Source of the DNA: Hungatella effluvii
Lineage (GTDB): Bacteria > Bacillota > Clostridia > Lachnospirales > Lachnospiraceae
DNA: 64,000 nt
Reading direction: 5' to 3'
Assembly (NCBI RefSeq): GCF_003201875.1
Contig: NZ_QJKD01000005.1
Coordinates: forward strand, 1 to 64,000
Shown here: piece after piece, positions 54,288-61,450 of the stretch
How the letters are laid out: every line of letters starts with the position of its first letter
Numbering within the stretch: position 1 is the stretch's first letter
Translations under genes and position numbers: made by a program
The notes under the pieces: generated by a model
The model's database searches: none
Seen by the model: the letters and a program-made list of their open reading frames with translations, nothing else
Told to the model about the DNA's origin: nothing

Positions 54288-55022
54288 TTACTCCACCGCC
54301 CTTCTTCCCCATTTGCTTTTCTTCTTTTTTCTTCTCTCATTTTCTTCAAATTCCGGTATCTGCCCCAGCGTGTTGAGGTCAAGATAGCGCTCAATATCTC
54401 CTGCATTTCGGATGCTGTCGTTCATCAGATACAACAGAATGATAATGCCTGCCGCCGCGATTCCTGCCGCCAGCCCGCCGAGTACCGTATTCTTTCTTAC
54501 ATTGGGACTGGAAGGCACTGTGGGGAGATTTCCCTCTTCTACGATTTTTGGCGGCGCCGAGTCCATGATCTCGGCAATGCGCGCTACCGACACCGATGCC
54601 ATCTCATCGGCAATGGCCCGTGCTGTCTCTGGATTTGTATCCCTGGCTGAAATAGTCAGAATTCTCGTATCGGCCGGATTGTTGACCGTAATTTTCCCAT
54701 TTAACTGCTGATAACTCATGTTTAATCCCAGATTCTTTGTCACCTGCTCAAGAACCGGGCGGCTGGTCACCAGCACCTTATAATCCTTTGTCAGCTGTGT
54801 TCCCAACTGAAGATCTGACAGCGATGTAATATTGTTTGTCTTGTTTAATATGTAAATCATGGTGGAAGAAGTGTAAACCGGTTCCACCAGGGTTGTGGTG
54901 TACAGCATGGCCGCCGCCGCCCCCACGACAACTGCCAGAATCATAATCCACAGTCTTCTTTTCATCACCCAGAAAAGCTGCAGCAAATCAATCTCTATCT
55001 CATCGTCTCTTGTATCTTTCAT
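54288..55022 (-). CDS. Wzz/CpsC-like chain-length determinant and kinase activator
   Basis: A 244-aa membrane protein with two helices, one after an N-terminal cytosolic segment (DLLQLFWVMKRRLWIMILAV) and one near the C-terminus (VLGGLAAGIAAAGIIILLYL). The extracellular part includes PVYTSSTMIYILNKTNNITS. CpsC-type proteins activate CpsD and set polymer length. I chose the ATG at 55022 (MKDTRDDEIEID) with GAGGGAGAACG upstream. A frame starting at 55112 would overlap CpsB by 71 bases. Confidence 0.93.
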   Translation of the reverse strand: MKDTRDDEIEIDLLQLFWVMKRRLWIMILAVVVGAAAAMLYTTTLVEPVYTSSTMIYILNKTNNITSLSDLQLGTQLTKDYKVLVTSRPVLEQVTKNLGLNMSYQQLNGKITVNNPADTRILTISARDTNPETARAIADEMASVSVARIAEIMDSAPPKIVEEGNLPTVPSSPNVRKNTVLGGLAAGIAAAGIIILLYLMNDSIRNAGDIERYLDLNTLGQIPEFEENERRKKKKSKWGRRAVE

Positions 55023-55041
55023 CGTTCTCCCTCTGAAATTC

Positions 55042-55773
55042 TTATAGTATCCGGCCCTCCAGCAGCCTCGCAGGATTTTCGTAGAGCACACGCTCCACAA
55101 GCCCGTGATCACAGTGGCGTTCCAGCCATTCCACCGCCTTTCTCATCCGCGGCGGTTTCCTGTCAGCACCATGTGCATCCGTGGAAATCAGCTGGACATA
55201 ACCGGCTTTCATCAATTTCCTGTACCAGACCATCCGCACGTCCGGAATCCGCTGAAAAAAGCACTCCGTGTTCATCTGAATCACAATTCCCAAATCCCGC
55301 AGTTCCTCTATTCTCTCCACGCTCTGATACAGGCAGACATATCGCTCCACATGTGCCAAAACCGGGATATATCCCTTTCTCACCACGCGAGAAAGCCCCT
55401 GAAACATATCCTGGTATCTTACCCCCTGATAGAATTCCAGAAGCACGTACTTGGTATCTGCAATTGTAAATATCTCGCCCCGTTTTAACAGTTCCTCCAC
55501 GCCGGAAACGTAGAGCACTTCGTTGCCGCAGTAATACTTTATGCCGTGAATCCCTGCATTTTCGGCGGCCTCTCTGACCTCATTTATTCGTTTTAGAATG
55601 ACTTCCTTCTCTGCAGAAACCTTCCCCGGTGTATAATGAGGCGTAAATACGATATGGCTGATTCCTTCATCCCACGCCATCTGAACAGCACACAGAGACT
55701 CCTCCAGAGAAACGGCACCGTCATCTATTCCATAAAGCAGATGGCAGTGGAGATCAAATAGACCGAGCGGCAT
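55042..55773 (-). CDS. CpsB/CapC-like PHP-family tyrosine phosphatase
   Basis: A 243-aa PHP-domain phosphatase. Metal-binding motifs are LFDLHCHLLYGIDDGA, HIVFTPHY, VLAHVERY and STDAHGADRKPPR. CpsB removes phosphate from the tyrosine tail of CpsD. I placed the start at ATG 55773 (MPLGLFDLHCH). An 11-G tract at 55780-55790 lies 6 bases upstream. An in-frame ATG further up (55812) would put the tract inside the coding sequence (SWGGGYK). The true start decides whether tract changes alter translation or reading frame. Confidence 0.92.
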   Translation of the reverse strand: MPLGLFDLHCHLLYGIDDGAVSLEESLCAVQMAWDEGISHIVFTPHYTPGKVSAEKEVILKRINEVREAAENAGIHGIKYYCGNEVLYVSGVEELLKRGEIFTIADTKYVLLEFYQGVRYQDMFQGLSRVVRKGYIPVLAHVERYVCLYQSVERIEELRDLGIVIQMNTECFFQRIPDVRMVWYRKLMKAGYVQLISTDAHGADRKPPRMRKAVEWLERHCDHGLVERVLYENPARLLEGRIL

Positions 55774-55779
55774 TTTGTA

Positions 55780-55790
55780 CCCCCCCCCCC
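55780..55790 (-). repeat. 11-bp poly-G tract at the cpsB-like gene start
   Basis: Eleven consecutive G on the minus strand, 6 bases before ATG 55773. It occupies the ribosome binding position. Homopolymeric G tracts are prone to slipped-strand changes and often mark phase-variable surface genes. Confidence 0.9.
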
Positions 55791-55864
55791 ACGAAATGAT
55801 TCCGATAATCATTACTATCTTTCTCTCTTCCTTTTCTCATTCCTCTCATGCCATCCTCCCGACT

Positions 55865-57409
55865 TCATCTTTCGTACTTCATACATTTTGATATATAGAA
55901 TGCCATTGCTGACAAACAGCAGCCCATGCCTCCGAGTGAAAGCGCGCTGTATCCGGCTGAGATTGACAGATACCGTGCAAATTCATTCATATAGACCGGT
56001 TCTGTCCACACGGTTCCAGCCCCTCCGAATCGCCAGAGCAGAAGACCGCAGATGGCAAGGCCTAAAAATCCCACAAACAGGCTGGTTCCGATTCTCTTGA
56101 CCGCCCGGCAACGGGAACGGCTCAGACAGATCAGTTCTGCGGTCCCCAGTGAAAAGACCAGAACAGCGCCTCCCAGTAAAACCGGCATCCAACGCACAAA
56201 ATCCCTCGTCTTCTGGCGCCACCAGTCCATCCCCGCCCAGTGCACCAGATTCTCACACCGTGCCTCCAGGCCGTTCATCAGGTACTCCACGCCTGCGGCA
56301 GCCACTTCAGAATTCGGATATGCACGCCTGTAACCGGCAGTTACAAAAGACCGCAGCGGTTCCATCGCTCCCGATAAATCAGGCTGCGGTGATTCTCCCT
56401 CAAGCTCTGCTTTTACCTGCTGCCTGGCAGTCAGTACCACATTGGAATACTTGACCGTGTCCCCGTAATCATATTCAGGCGCCTGGATCAAGGACAGAGT
56501 CATGAATGTCTCCCGTTTCATATCGTCATAAACCGTCTGGTACCAGGAAGTCTTTTCTATCTGGTTTAACACCGCCTGTTCTGAAAATGCCCCAATGCGA
56601 AGCGATAGAAGCAGTCCTGAAAGGAAACAGGCGCCGGCCGTCATGCCGATTACAATCGTCTGCAGCGCTTTTCTCGCCTTGCTCCGGTGCTTTAAGCTCC
56701 GGTTCCCGGCAGTTTGAGCCAATGCCGTTATCAAAATGATGGAACACACGGCTTCGCACACCATGAGCAGGCAGTAAAGAGCCGGATCTAACAGACTATG
56801 CCACCCATTTTCTGTTCCAACTCCATTTCCTGCGTCCTCTCCTCCCGCCCGATTCCCTCCGAACCACCAACACCCCGGCAGCCGGAAAATAACGGGAGTA
56901 CACTTATTGAACTTTTCATCAAGCTTATTGCCGGTCCACTCCTCAAATTGTTCGTCAGACTTCTCCCCAAGTTGTTTGTCAGACCGCTCCTCATCTCCTG
57001 GCAAGCCTTCCTGTCCAGAGTCATTTTCTTCCTGGGATCCCGCCTCTGATTCTATCGCTTTTATGGTATCTGCGGCGTTCTCCCCACTGCCTCCGACTTC
57101 ATAGAGATAGCCTTCCGTCACACCGCGTTCCACATTGCCGTACATTTCTGCGGCCGCGGAGGCGCAGGTATCTGCGTTTAAGTCCACATCATCCCTGCAC
57201 AGATATGCAGTCAGCTGGTCGATATATGTCTGCTTTGCCCGGTATTCTTTTCCATTCCACTCAAACGTGCCTTTGGCCTTTGCCACCAGCTCCTGCTCGC
57301 TGGCATTTAATCCGGATGCGCAGCCGGTCAACGGTGCGATCAAAACAAATATAATGGATAAAAGAAATGTAAAAAGGATTACTGATAAACATTTCGTTCT
57401 TTGAATCAT
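55865..57409 (-). CDS. Unrecognised membrane lipoprotein-like protein
   Basis: A 514-aa protein of unknown family. The N-terminus is a signal with a lipobox-like LTGC (SIIFVLIAPLTGCASG). Residues up to about 110 look folded (GTFEWNGKEYRAKQTYIDQL). A charged, low-complexity segment (about 115-165) has imperfect repeats (DKQLGEKSDEQFEEW; NKLDEKFNK). At least four membrane helices follow (LYCLLMVCEAVCSIILITAL, IVIGMTAGACFLSGLLLSL, VLLGGAVLVFSLGTAELI, GTSLFVGFLGLAICGLLLW). It is the second gene of the operon, between the wall-binding protein and CpsB. No function is proposed. Confidence 0.7.
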   Translation of the reverse strand: MIQRTKCLSVILFTFLLSIIFVLIAPLTGCASGLNASEQELVAKAKGTFEWNGKEYRAKQTYIDQLTAYLCRDDVDLNADTCASAAAEMYGNVERGVTEGYLYEVGGSGENAADTIKAIESEAGSQEENDSGQEGLPGDEERSDKQLGEKSDEQFEEWTGNKLDEKFNKCTPVIFRLPGCWWFGGNRAGGEDAGNGVGTENGWHSLLDPALYCLLMVCEAVCSIILITALAQTAGNRSLKHRSKARKALQTIVIGMTAGACFLSGLLLSLRIGAFSEQAVLNQIEKTSWYQTVYDDMKRETFMTLSLIQAPEYDYGDTVKYSNVVLTARQQVKAELEGESPQPDLSGAMEPLRSFVTAGYRRAYPNSEVAAAGVEYLMNGLEARCENLVHWAGMDWWRQKTRDFVRWMPVLLGGAVLVFSLGTAELICLSRSRCRAVKRIGTSLFVGFLGLAICGLLLWRFGGAGTVWTEPVYMNEFARYLSISAGYSALSLGGMGCCLSAMAFYISKCMKYER

Positions 57410-57425
57410 CTCAGAGGACCATCAC

Positions 57426-58367
57426 TCAATTAACAGCAACGGAATATACGAGAGTTCCGTCTTCATAACCATAGTCCAGCGTTCCGGAATAGGATACCGT
57501 CACCGTATAGGACCCTCTGGCCTGAGAAAAGCTTCCGCTTCCCGAAAAGCCCAGGCTTCTCGCCGCTCCCACCAGGTCGCCTGCCTCATGAACCACTGCG
57601 CTTCCTCCTGGACCGCTGATCGTTACTTCATTAATATATCCGGAAGACAGAAATACCTCAAAAACGGACTGGGCCGCCGGAAGTCCCTCCAGCATGGTGG
57701 AAACAGCAACAGGAGTCACGCTTATACTCTGTCCGCTGATCGAGGCGCTGACTATATGCTCGCTTCCGCTTGTCTGATTAACAGCGTCTTTGATGTCATT
57801 CTGGACAACGTCTCTGACCCGTACCTTCTCTTTGGACGAACTGTTGTCTGAACCGGACGTCTGGTTTCCGTTGGCAGACCACACCTGCGCCGTCTGAACC
57901 GGAGGCACCGATCCTACTGTTCCATTTTCCGTAAAGTGATAGATCACACCGTTAATTTCCTTATCTCCTGTAAACAGCGCTCCGCCCGGTTCCATATAAT
58001 ATACTTTCTGGTCTACTTTGATCAGGCCTGTCTGCATGGCTCCGCTGTAAGCGAGGAAATACCATTTCCCATCGGGATCCTGGTGCCATCCAGTCTTCAT
58101 CGCCCCGGTGTCTGTTGCCAGGAAATACCACACGCCGCTGCCATCCTGAAACCATCCGGTCTGCATAATTCCATTCTGGTCAAAATGATACCAGCGCCCA
58201 TCCGTATCCTGGAACCATCTGGCTGCCTGATACTGCCCTTCCACAGACATATAACGCCAGCCCTCCCCGGTTAAACTCCATCCCGGCGTCTGCGCGTAGA
58301 CGGCTGCTGCCGCGCTGATACTAAGTCCCAGTGTAACAGCTGCAAGTTTCCATGTTTTTCCTCTCAT
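57426..58367 (-). CDS. Secreted cell-wall-binding-repeat protein, first gene of the polysaccharide operon
   Basis: A 313-aa protein. A signal peptide (TWKLAAVTLGLSISAAAAVY) is followed by about six choline-binding-type repeats (RWYHFDQNGIMQTGWFQDG; WYFLATDTGAMKTGWHQD; KWYFLAYSGAMQTGL). From about residue 165 a different domain follows, beta-rich and Ser/Gly-rich (SGPGGSAVVHEAGDLVGAAR; GSFSQARGSYTVTVSYSGTL). Nothing catalytic is recognised. AGGAGGAG precedes the start. It faces the invertible promoter region. The last gene of the operon also encodes wall-binding repeats. Confidence 0.88.
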   Translation of the reverse strand: MRGKTWKLAAVTLGLSISAAAAVYAQTPGWSLTGEGWRYMSVEGQYQAARWFQDTDGRWYHFDQNGIMQTGWFQDGSGVWYFLATDTGAMKTGWHQDPDGKWYFLAYSGAMQTGLIKVDQKVYYMEPGGALFTGDKEINGVIYHFTENGTVGSVPPVQTAQVWSANGNQTSGSDNSSSKEKVRVRDVVQNDIKDAVNQTSGSEHIVSASISGQSISVTPVAVSTMLEGLPAAQSVFEVFLSSGYINEVTISGPGGSAVVHEAGDLVGAARSLGFSGSGSFSQARGSYTVTVSYSGTLDYGYEDGTLVYSVAVN

Positions 58368-58450
58368 CTTTTCTCCTCCTGATTAAAATGACCTGATTGA
58401 AATATTCTGTCCGCAATCGTCCTGTCTGCACTATTGGAATATTATGCCGC

Positions 58451-58474
58451 CTCGGCTTTCTGGTTCTGCCCGAG
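58451..58474 (-). promoter_or_regulatory. Hairpin in the polysaccharide operon leader
   Basis: CTCGG (58451-58455) and CCGAG (58470-58474) pair, with a nearby extra C-G. It lies between inversion site A and the first gene. It is a candidate LoaP target, but the consensus was not checked. No convincing minus-strand promoter was found between 58368 and 58497. Confidence 0.4.
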
Positions 58475-58497
58475 AAATTACCGCCCATGTTCGGTTT

Positions 58498-58521
58498 ACA
58501 ACATAATACACAATATGTAGT
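58498..58521 (+). other. Recombinase inversion site A
   Basis: A 24-bp imperfect palindrome with arms ACAACATAA and ATATGTAGT around the core TACACA (58507-58512). Its core is inverted relative to sites B and C. It marks the operon-side end of the invertible segment. Confidence 0.8.
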
Positions 58522-58522
58522 A

Positions 58523-58559
58523 AAAAAGGCCTGCGCTGTCATGTATTTACGGCCTTTTT
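58523..58559. terminator. Bidirectional terminator inside the invertible segment
   Basis: AAAAAGGCC (58523-58531) and GGCCTTTTT (58551-58559) form a 9-bp stem with U-tracts in both directions. In the present orientation it blocks transcription coming from the recombinase side into the operon. After inversion it would sit upstream of the active promoter. Confidence 0.75.
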
Positions 58560-58660
58560 CCGTATTTGGAATAAATGCCGCTGTCCGAGCGCAGACCTGA
58601 TCCTATTCGTTTTTATTGCCGCAAAGCCTGACAGGTTCTAAAAAAATACCCTGTCGTATA

Positions 58661-58689
58661 TTGACAACGAAACTTCGTTGCTGTATGCT
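58661..58689 (+). promoter_or_regulatory. Promoter P1 before site B, pointing away from the operon
   Basis: TTGACA (58661-58666) and TATGCT (58684-58689) are separated by 17 bases. It is directly before site B, so inversion A x B would place it just before site A, facing the operon. Confidence 0.8.
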
Positions 58690-58693
58690 TATC

Positions 58694-58717
58694 ACAACAT
58701 AATGTGTAATATGTAGT
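58694..58717 (-). other. Recombinase inversion site B
   Basis: A 24-bp site with arms ACAACATAA and ATATGTAGT, the same as site A, but with core TGTGTA (58703-58708), i.e. TACACA on the minus strand. It lies immediately after promoter P1. Confidence 0.8.
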
Positions 58718-58734
58718 TTACCGTACTAAAATCC

Positions 58735-58763
58735 TTGACATAAAAATCTAAGAGTCGTATAAT
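58735..58763 (+). promoter_or_regulatory. Promoter P2 between sites B and C, pointing away from the operon
   Basis: TTGACA (58735-58740) and TATAAT (58758-58763) are both perfect consensus hexamers with a 17-bp spacer. It lies immediately before site C and at present would transcribe antisense through the recombinase gene. Confidence 0.88.
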
Positions 58764-58767
58764 TGTC

Positions 58768-58791
58768 ACAACATAATGTGTATTATGTTGT
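58768..58791 (-). other. Recombinase inversion site C
   Basis: A 24-bp site with perfectly palindromic arms ACAACATAA and TTATGTTGT around core TGTGTA (58777-58782). Same orientation as site B. It ends 4 bases before the recombinase stop codon. Confidence 0.8.
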
Positions 58792-58795
58792 ATTT

Positions 58796-59653
58796 TTATA
58801 TTATTAGTCCCATTTCATTCAATTGTCTTTCATATTCCCAACTGCTCGTCATGGTATAGATCCTGGTTGTTTCGATGCTGCTGTGCCCTAAAATATCCGC
58901 CAGATGCACAATATCTTTCTGTTTTCCATAATACGTCCTTGCAAACAGGTGACGCATATTATGGGGAAATACTTTTTCGTGGGAAATCCCTGCTCTCTCA
59001 CATATTTTGTTCATTTCAGTCCAGACATTGCTGCGGTCGATCGGCTTACCTGTCCGGGTTATAAAGATGCTTCCCGACTGGATGGCGTTATTGATACAGT
59101 AGTCTTTTAGTTTGTCCTTCAGCTTTAGAGGAATCAGGATAATCCGCTCCTTTCCTTTGCACGAGACGCTTGCATACCCCCTCTGCAGGGATTCTGCCGT
59201 TATATTGCGCAGTTCGCTGATGCGAATTCCGGTCCCGCAGATCGTCTCCATAACCAGGGCCAGCCGATCTTTCTTCTCACTCTGGGCCGCTTCGACCAGT
59301 CGAATGTATTCCTCTCTGGTCAGCTCCCTGTTCTGATCGGTAAAAACGCGTTTCTGGATCTTCAGCAGCCTGACACGGCATTCCTGCCTGTCGTAAAATG
59401 TAAGGAAGCTGTTCAGCGCGGTTAAAAAGGAATTCACACTGGAAGGCTTATATCTTCCTATTAATTCTGTTTTGTAGTGCATAGCGTTTTCTTTCGTTAT
59501 CTTGTCTCCCGTTCCCCCACAGGTCTGCAAAAAATCCAGAAATTTACCAGCATCCCGTACATACTTACTGACTGTCGACTTACTTTTCTCATTGTAGATG
59601 AGATACCTTCGATACTCTTCCAACATCATATCTGCATTCATTTCCGTCTCCAT
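58796..59653 (-). CDS. Tyrosine recombinase (XerC/D-like integrase), probable promoter invertase
   Basis: A 285-aa tyrosine recombinase. The N-terminal SAM-like DNA-binding domain (about 8-95; YRRYLIYNEKSKSTVSKYV) is followed by a catalytic domain with the R-K-H-R-H-Y set: R in GTGIRISELR, K in SCKGKERIIL, HxxR in FPHNMRHLFA, H in DILGHSSIET and the nucleophile Y in TRIYTMTSSW. The ATG at 59653 (METEMNAD) has AAAAGGAG upstream. No phage or conjugative genes accompany it. The three inverted sites next to its 3' end point to local DNA inversion rather than integration. Confidence 0.93.
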   Translation of the reverse strand: METEMNADMMLEEYRRYLIYNEKSKSTVSKYVRDAGKFLDFLQTCGGTGDKITKENAMHYKTELIGRYKPSSVNSFLTALNSFLTFYDRQECRVRLLKIQKRVFTDQNRELTREEYIRLVEAAQSEKKDRLALVMETICGTGIRISELRNITAESLQRGYASVSCKGKERIILIPLKLKDKLKDYCINNAIQSGSIFITRTGKPIDRSNVWTEMNKICERAGISHEKVFPHNMRHLFARTYYGKQKDIVHLADILGHSSIETTRIYTMTSSWEYERQLNEMGLII

Positions 59654-59990
59654 CTGTCTTCTCCTTTTCAATTTTACGTTTTATGCACTATTATTACCGA
59701 TACCAAAGAAAATATTATCTGTTAGGAGACCAGAAAAAAAGTGTTTCATCCATTTCCTGTAAAAATATGAACATAATCATACCGGCTGATATGTCGCCCG
59801 AAACTCAAACCGTGGATGGAAACGATGCAATATCCCCAAAACCATTGACTTTCCACTCGGAATTTGATAAATTTTTATTATTAAAACATCCTAATTCAGC
59901 GCAGCAGCCACAAGGAATTTCAATACCTGTTCGGGCTTCATGCTGATTTACCTGCTTACAATATGAATGAATGGAAAGGTGAAGATACTC
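59654..59990. promoter_or_regulatory. Spacer between the recombinase and cysteine desulfidase genes
   Basis: This 337-bp divergent spacer holds no gene I can support. The short frames there lack ribosome binding sites and known motifs. It must contain the recombinase promoter, but no convincing minus-strand hexamers were found. The plus-strand promoter for the next gene is at 59845-59873. Confidence 0.4.
59845..59873 (+). promoter_or_regulatory. Probable promoter for the cysteine desulfidase gene
   Basis: TTGACT (59845-59850) and TAAATT (59868-59873) are separated by 17 bases. The -10 is weak. It leaves a 5' untranslated region of about 110 bases. Confidence 0.5.
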
Positions 59991-61259
59991 ATGATGAACG
60001 AGAGAATACACGATGAATTCCTGAAGATACTGGCTGAAGAACTGATCCCCGCCATGGGATGCACCGAGCCCATCGCACTGGCCTACGCCGGAGCCAGGGC
60101 CAGAGAGGTGCTGGGCTGCCTGCCCGACAGAGTCATCGCTTACTGCAGCGGCAACATGATTAAAAATGTCCGCTGTGTCACGATTCCCAACTCAGAGAAT
60201 ATGGTCGGCATCGAAGCCGGCGTCATGCTGGGAATTGTCGGAGGCAATGCCTCCAAATGTATGGAAGTTTTAGAAGATCTGACAGATGAGGACCGGAAGA
60301 CGGCGGCAGCTATGCTGAGAGACGGAGTCTGTACCGTGGAATATCTGGATTCTGAGATTCCGCTGCACATCATCCTGGAGCTGCATAAGGACGCTTCCGT
60401 TGTAACGCTGGAGATCCGGTATGACCACACCAACATCACGAAGATTACGAAAGACGAAGAAGTGATTTTCAGTTCAGACCATAAGGAAGGCGGATGCAGT
60501 CTGGCGGACCGCAGTCTGCTCTCCGTGGATAATATTAAGGATTTTGCAGACCAGGTACCGCTTAAGGATATCCACGAGCTGCTGGACCGGGTCATCATTC
60601 ATAATATGAACATTGCCTATGAGGGAATGGCCGGAAGCTACGGACTCGGTATCGGAAAGATCATCAAGGAATCGTACCCGGACGGCGTGGCTGTCCGCAT
60701 GAAGGCCTACGCGGCCGCCGGATCAGAGGCCCGAATGGGCGGCTGTGACATGCCGGTCATGATCAACTCCGGCAGCGGAAACCAGGGAATCGCCTCCTCG
60801 GTCCCCGTCATTGTCTATGCAAGGGAAAATAATATCTGCCAGGAACGTCTATACCGGGCTCTCGCATTTTCCAGCCTGCTGACCATCTACCAGAAGGAAT
60901 TTATCGGCAAGCTGTCTGCCTTCTGCGGCGCCGTATCCGCTTCCTGCGCATCGGGAGCTGCCATCACCTATCTGGTGGGCGGAACCCTGGAACAGATTAA
61001 GAACACCATCGGGAATGTCTTAGCCAATATCCCGGGCATCATCTGCGACGGAGCCAAGATCTCCTGTGCCGCCAAAATCGCCACAAGCCTGGATGCCGCC
61101 ATGATGGCCCACTATCTCGCCATGAACGGCAGGGCCTACCAGGCAGACAGCGGCATTCTCCAGGAGGACGCCGGTGAGACGATCAGCTGTGTGGGATACA
61201 TTGGAAAAGAAGGCATGAAACAGACCGATAAAGAGATTATTAAGATTATGCTGCAGTAG
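59991..61259 (+). CDS. cyuA: L-cysteine desulfidase / UPF0597 family protein (CyuA-like)
   Basis: A 422-aa protein of the CyuA/YhaM (UPF0597) family, related to the alpha domain of iron-sulfur L-serine dehydratases. It has the conserved MGCTEPIALAYAGARA near the N-terminus, GGCDMPVMINSGSGNQGIAS in the middle, and cysteine-bearing segments CGAVSASCASGAAITYLVGG and GIICDGAKISCAAKIATS that probably hold an Fe-S cluster. Such enzymes degrade L-cysteine to pyruvate, ammonia and H2S. I chose the ATG at 59991, with AAAGGTG upstream. A frame starting at 59967 adds eight residues. Confidence 0.9.
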   Translation: MMNERIHDEFLKILAEELIPAMGCTEPIALAYAGARAREVLGCLPDRVIAYCSGNMIKNVRCVTIPNSENMVGIEAGVMLGIVGGNASKCMEVLEDLTDEDRKTAAAMLRDGVCTVEYLDSEIPLHIILELHKDASVVTLEIRYDHTNITKITKDEEVIFSSDHKEGGCSLADRSLLSVDNIKDFADQVPLKDIHELLDRVIIHNMNIAYEGMAGSYGLGIGKIIKESYPDGVAVRMKAYAAAGSEARMGGCDMPVMINSGSGNQGIASSVPVIVYARENNICQERLYRALAFSSLLTIYQKEFIGKLSAFCGAVSASCASGAAITYLVGGTLEQIKNTIGNVLANIPGIICDGAKISCAAKIATSLDAAMMAHYLAMNGRAYQADSGILQEDAGETISCVGYIGKEGMKQTDKEIIKIMLQ

Positions 61260-61302
61260 TATCTCGCAGTATGGTTCTTCGCAGTGTAATTTAACAAAAT
61301 AA

Positions 61303-61343
61303 GCGATTCATCTCCCACCTGTAGAGTCTGGGAGATGAATCGC
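61303..61343. terminator. 15-bp hairpin between convergent genes
   Basis: GCGATTCATCTCCCA (61303-61317) and its complement (61329-61343) form a perfect 15-bp stem. On the minus strand it is followed by TTATTTTG, so it may end the GH123 transcript. The plus direction lacks a T-tract. It lies 44 bases after the desulfidase stop. Confidence 0.6.
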
Positions 61344-61450
61344 AAAAACAAGTTCAGCGGCAGCGGCGGGCATATATCCCCCACTGCCATGTCATTCTGG
61401 GTGTTGTATTCTGGACTCAGAATGTGGATTGAAACAAACAAACACACACA

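Larger units (their letters stand above)
58498..58791. promoter_or_regulatory. Invertible promoter region of the polysaccharide operon
   Basis: Three related 24-bp sites (A, B, C) enclose two promoters and a terminator beside a tyrosine recombinase gene. A is inverted relative to B and C. Recombination A x B would invert about 196 bp, A x C about 270 bp, and B x C, being direct repeats, would delete 74 bp. In the present orientation both promoters point away from the operon, so this copy looks OFF for the operon. Confidence 0.8.

Noticed and set aside
58796..59653. Recombinase as the integrase of a prophage or conjugative element
   Set aside because: No phage structural, relaxase or excisionase genes and no tRNA attachment site are nearby. 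The adjacent inverted sites and promoters favour a DNA invertase.
59683..59946. Plus-strand frame of 87 codons between the recombinase and cysteine desulfidase genes
   Set aside because: No ribosome binding site, biased composition, and it contains the likely promoter of the next gene.
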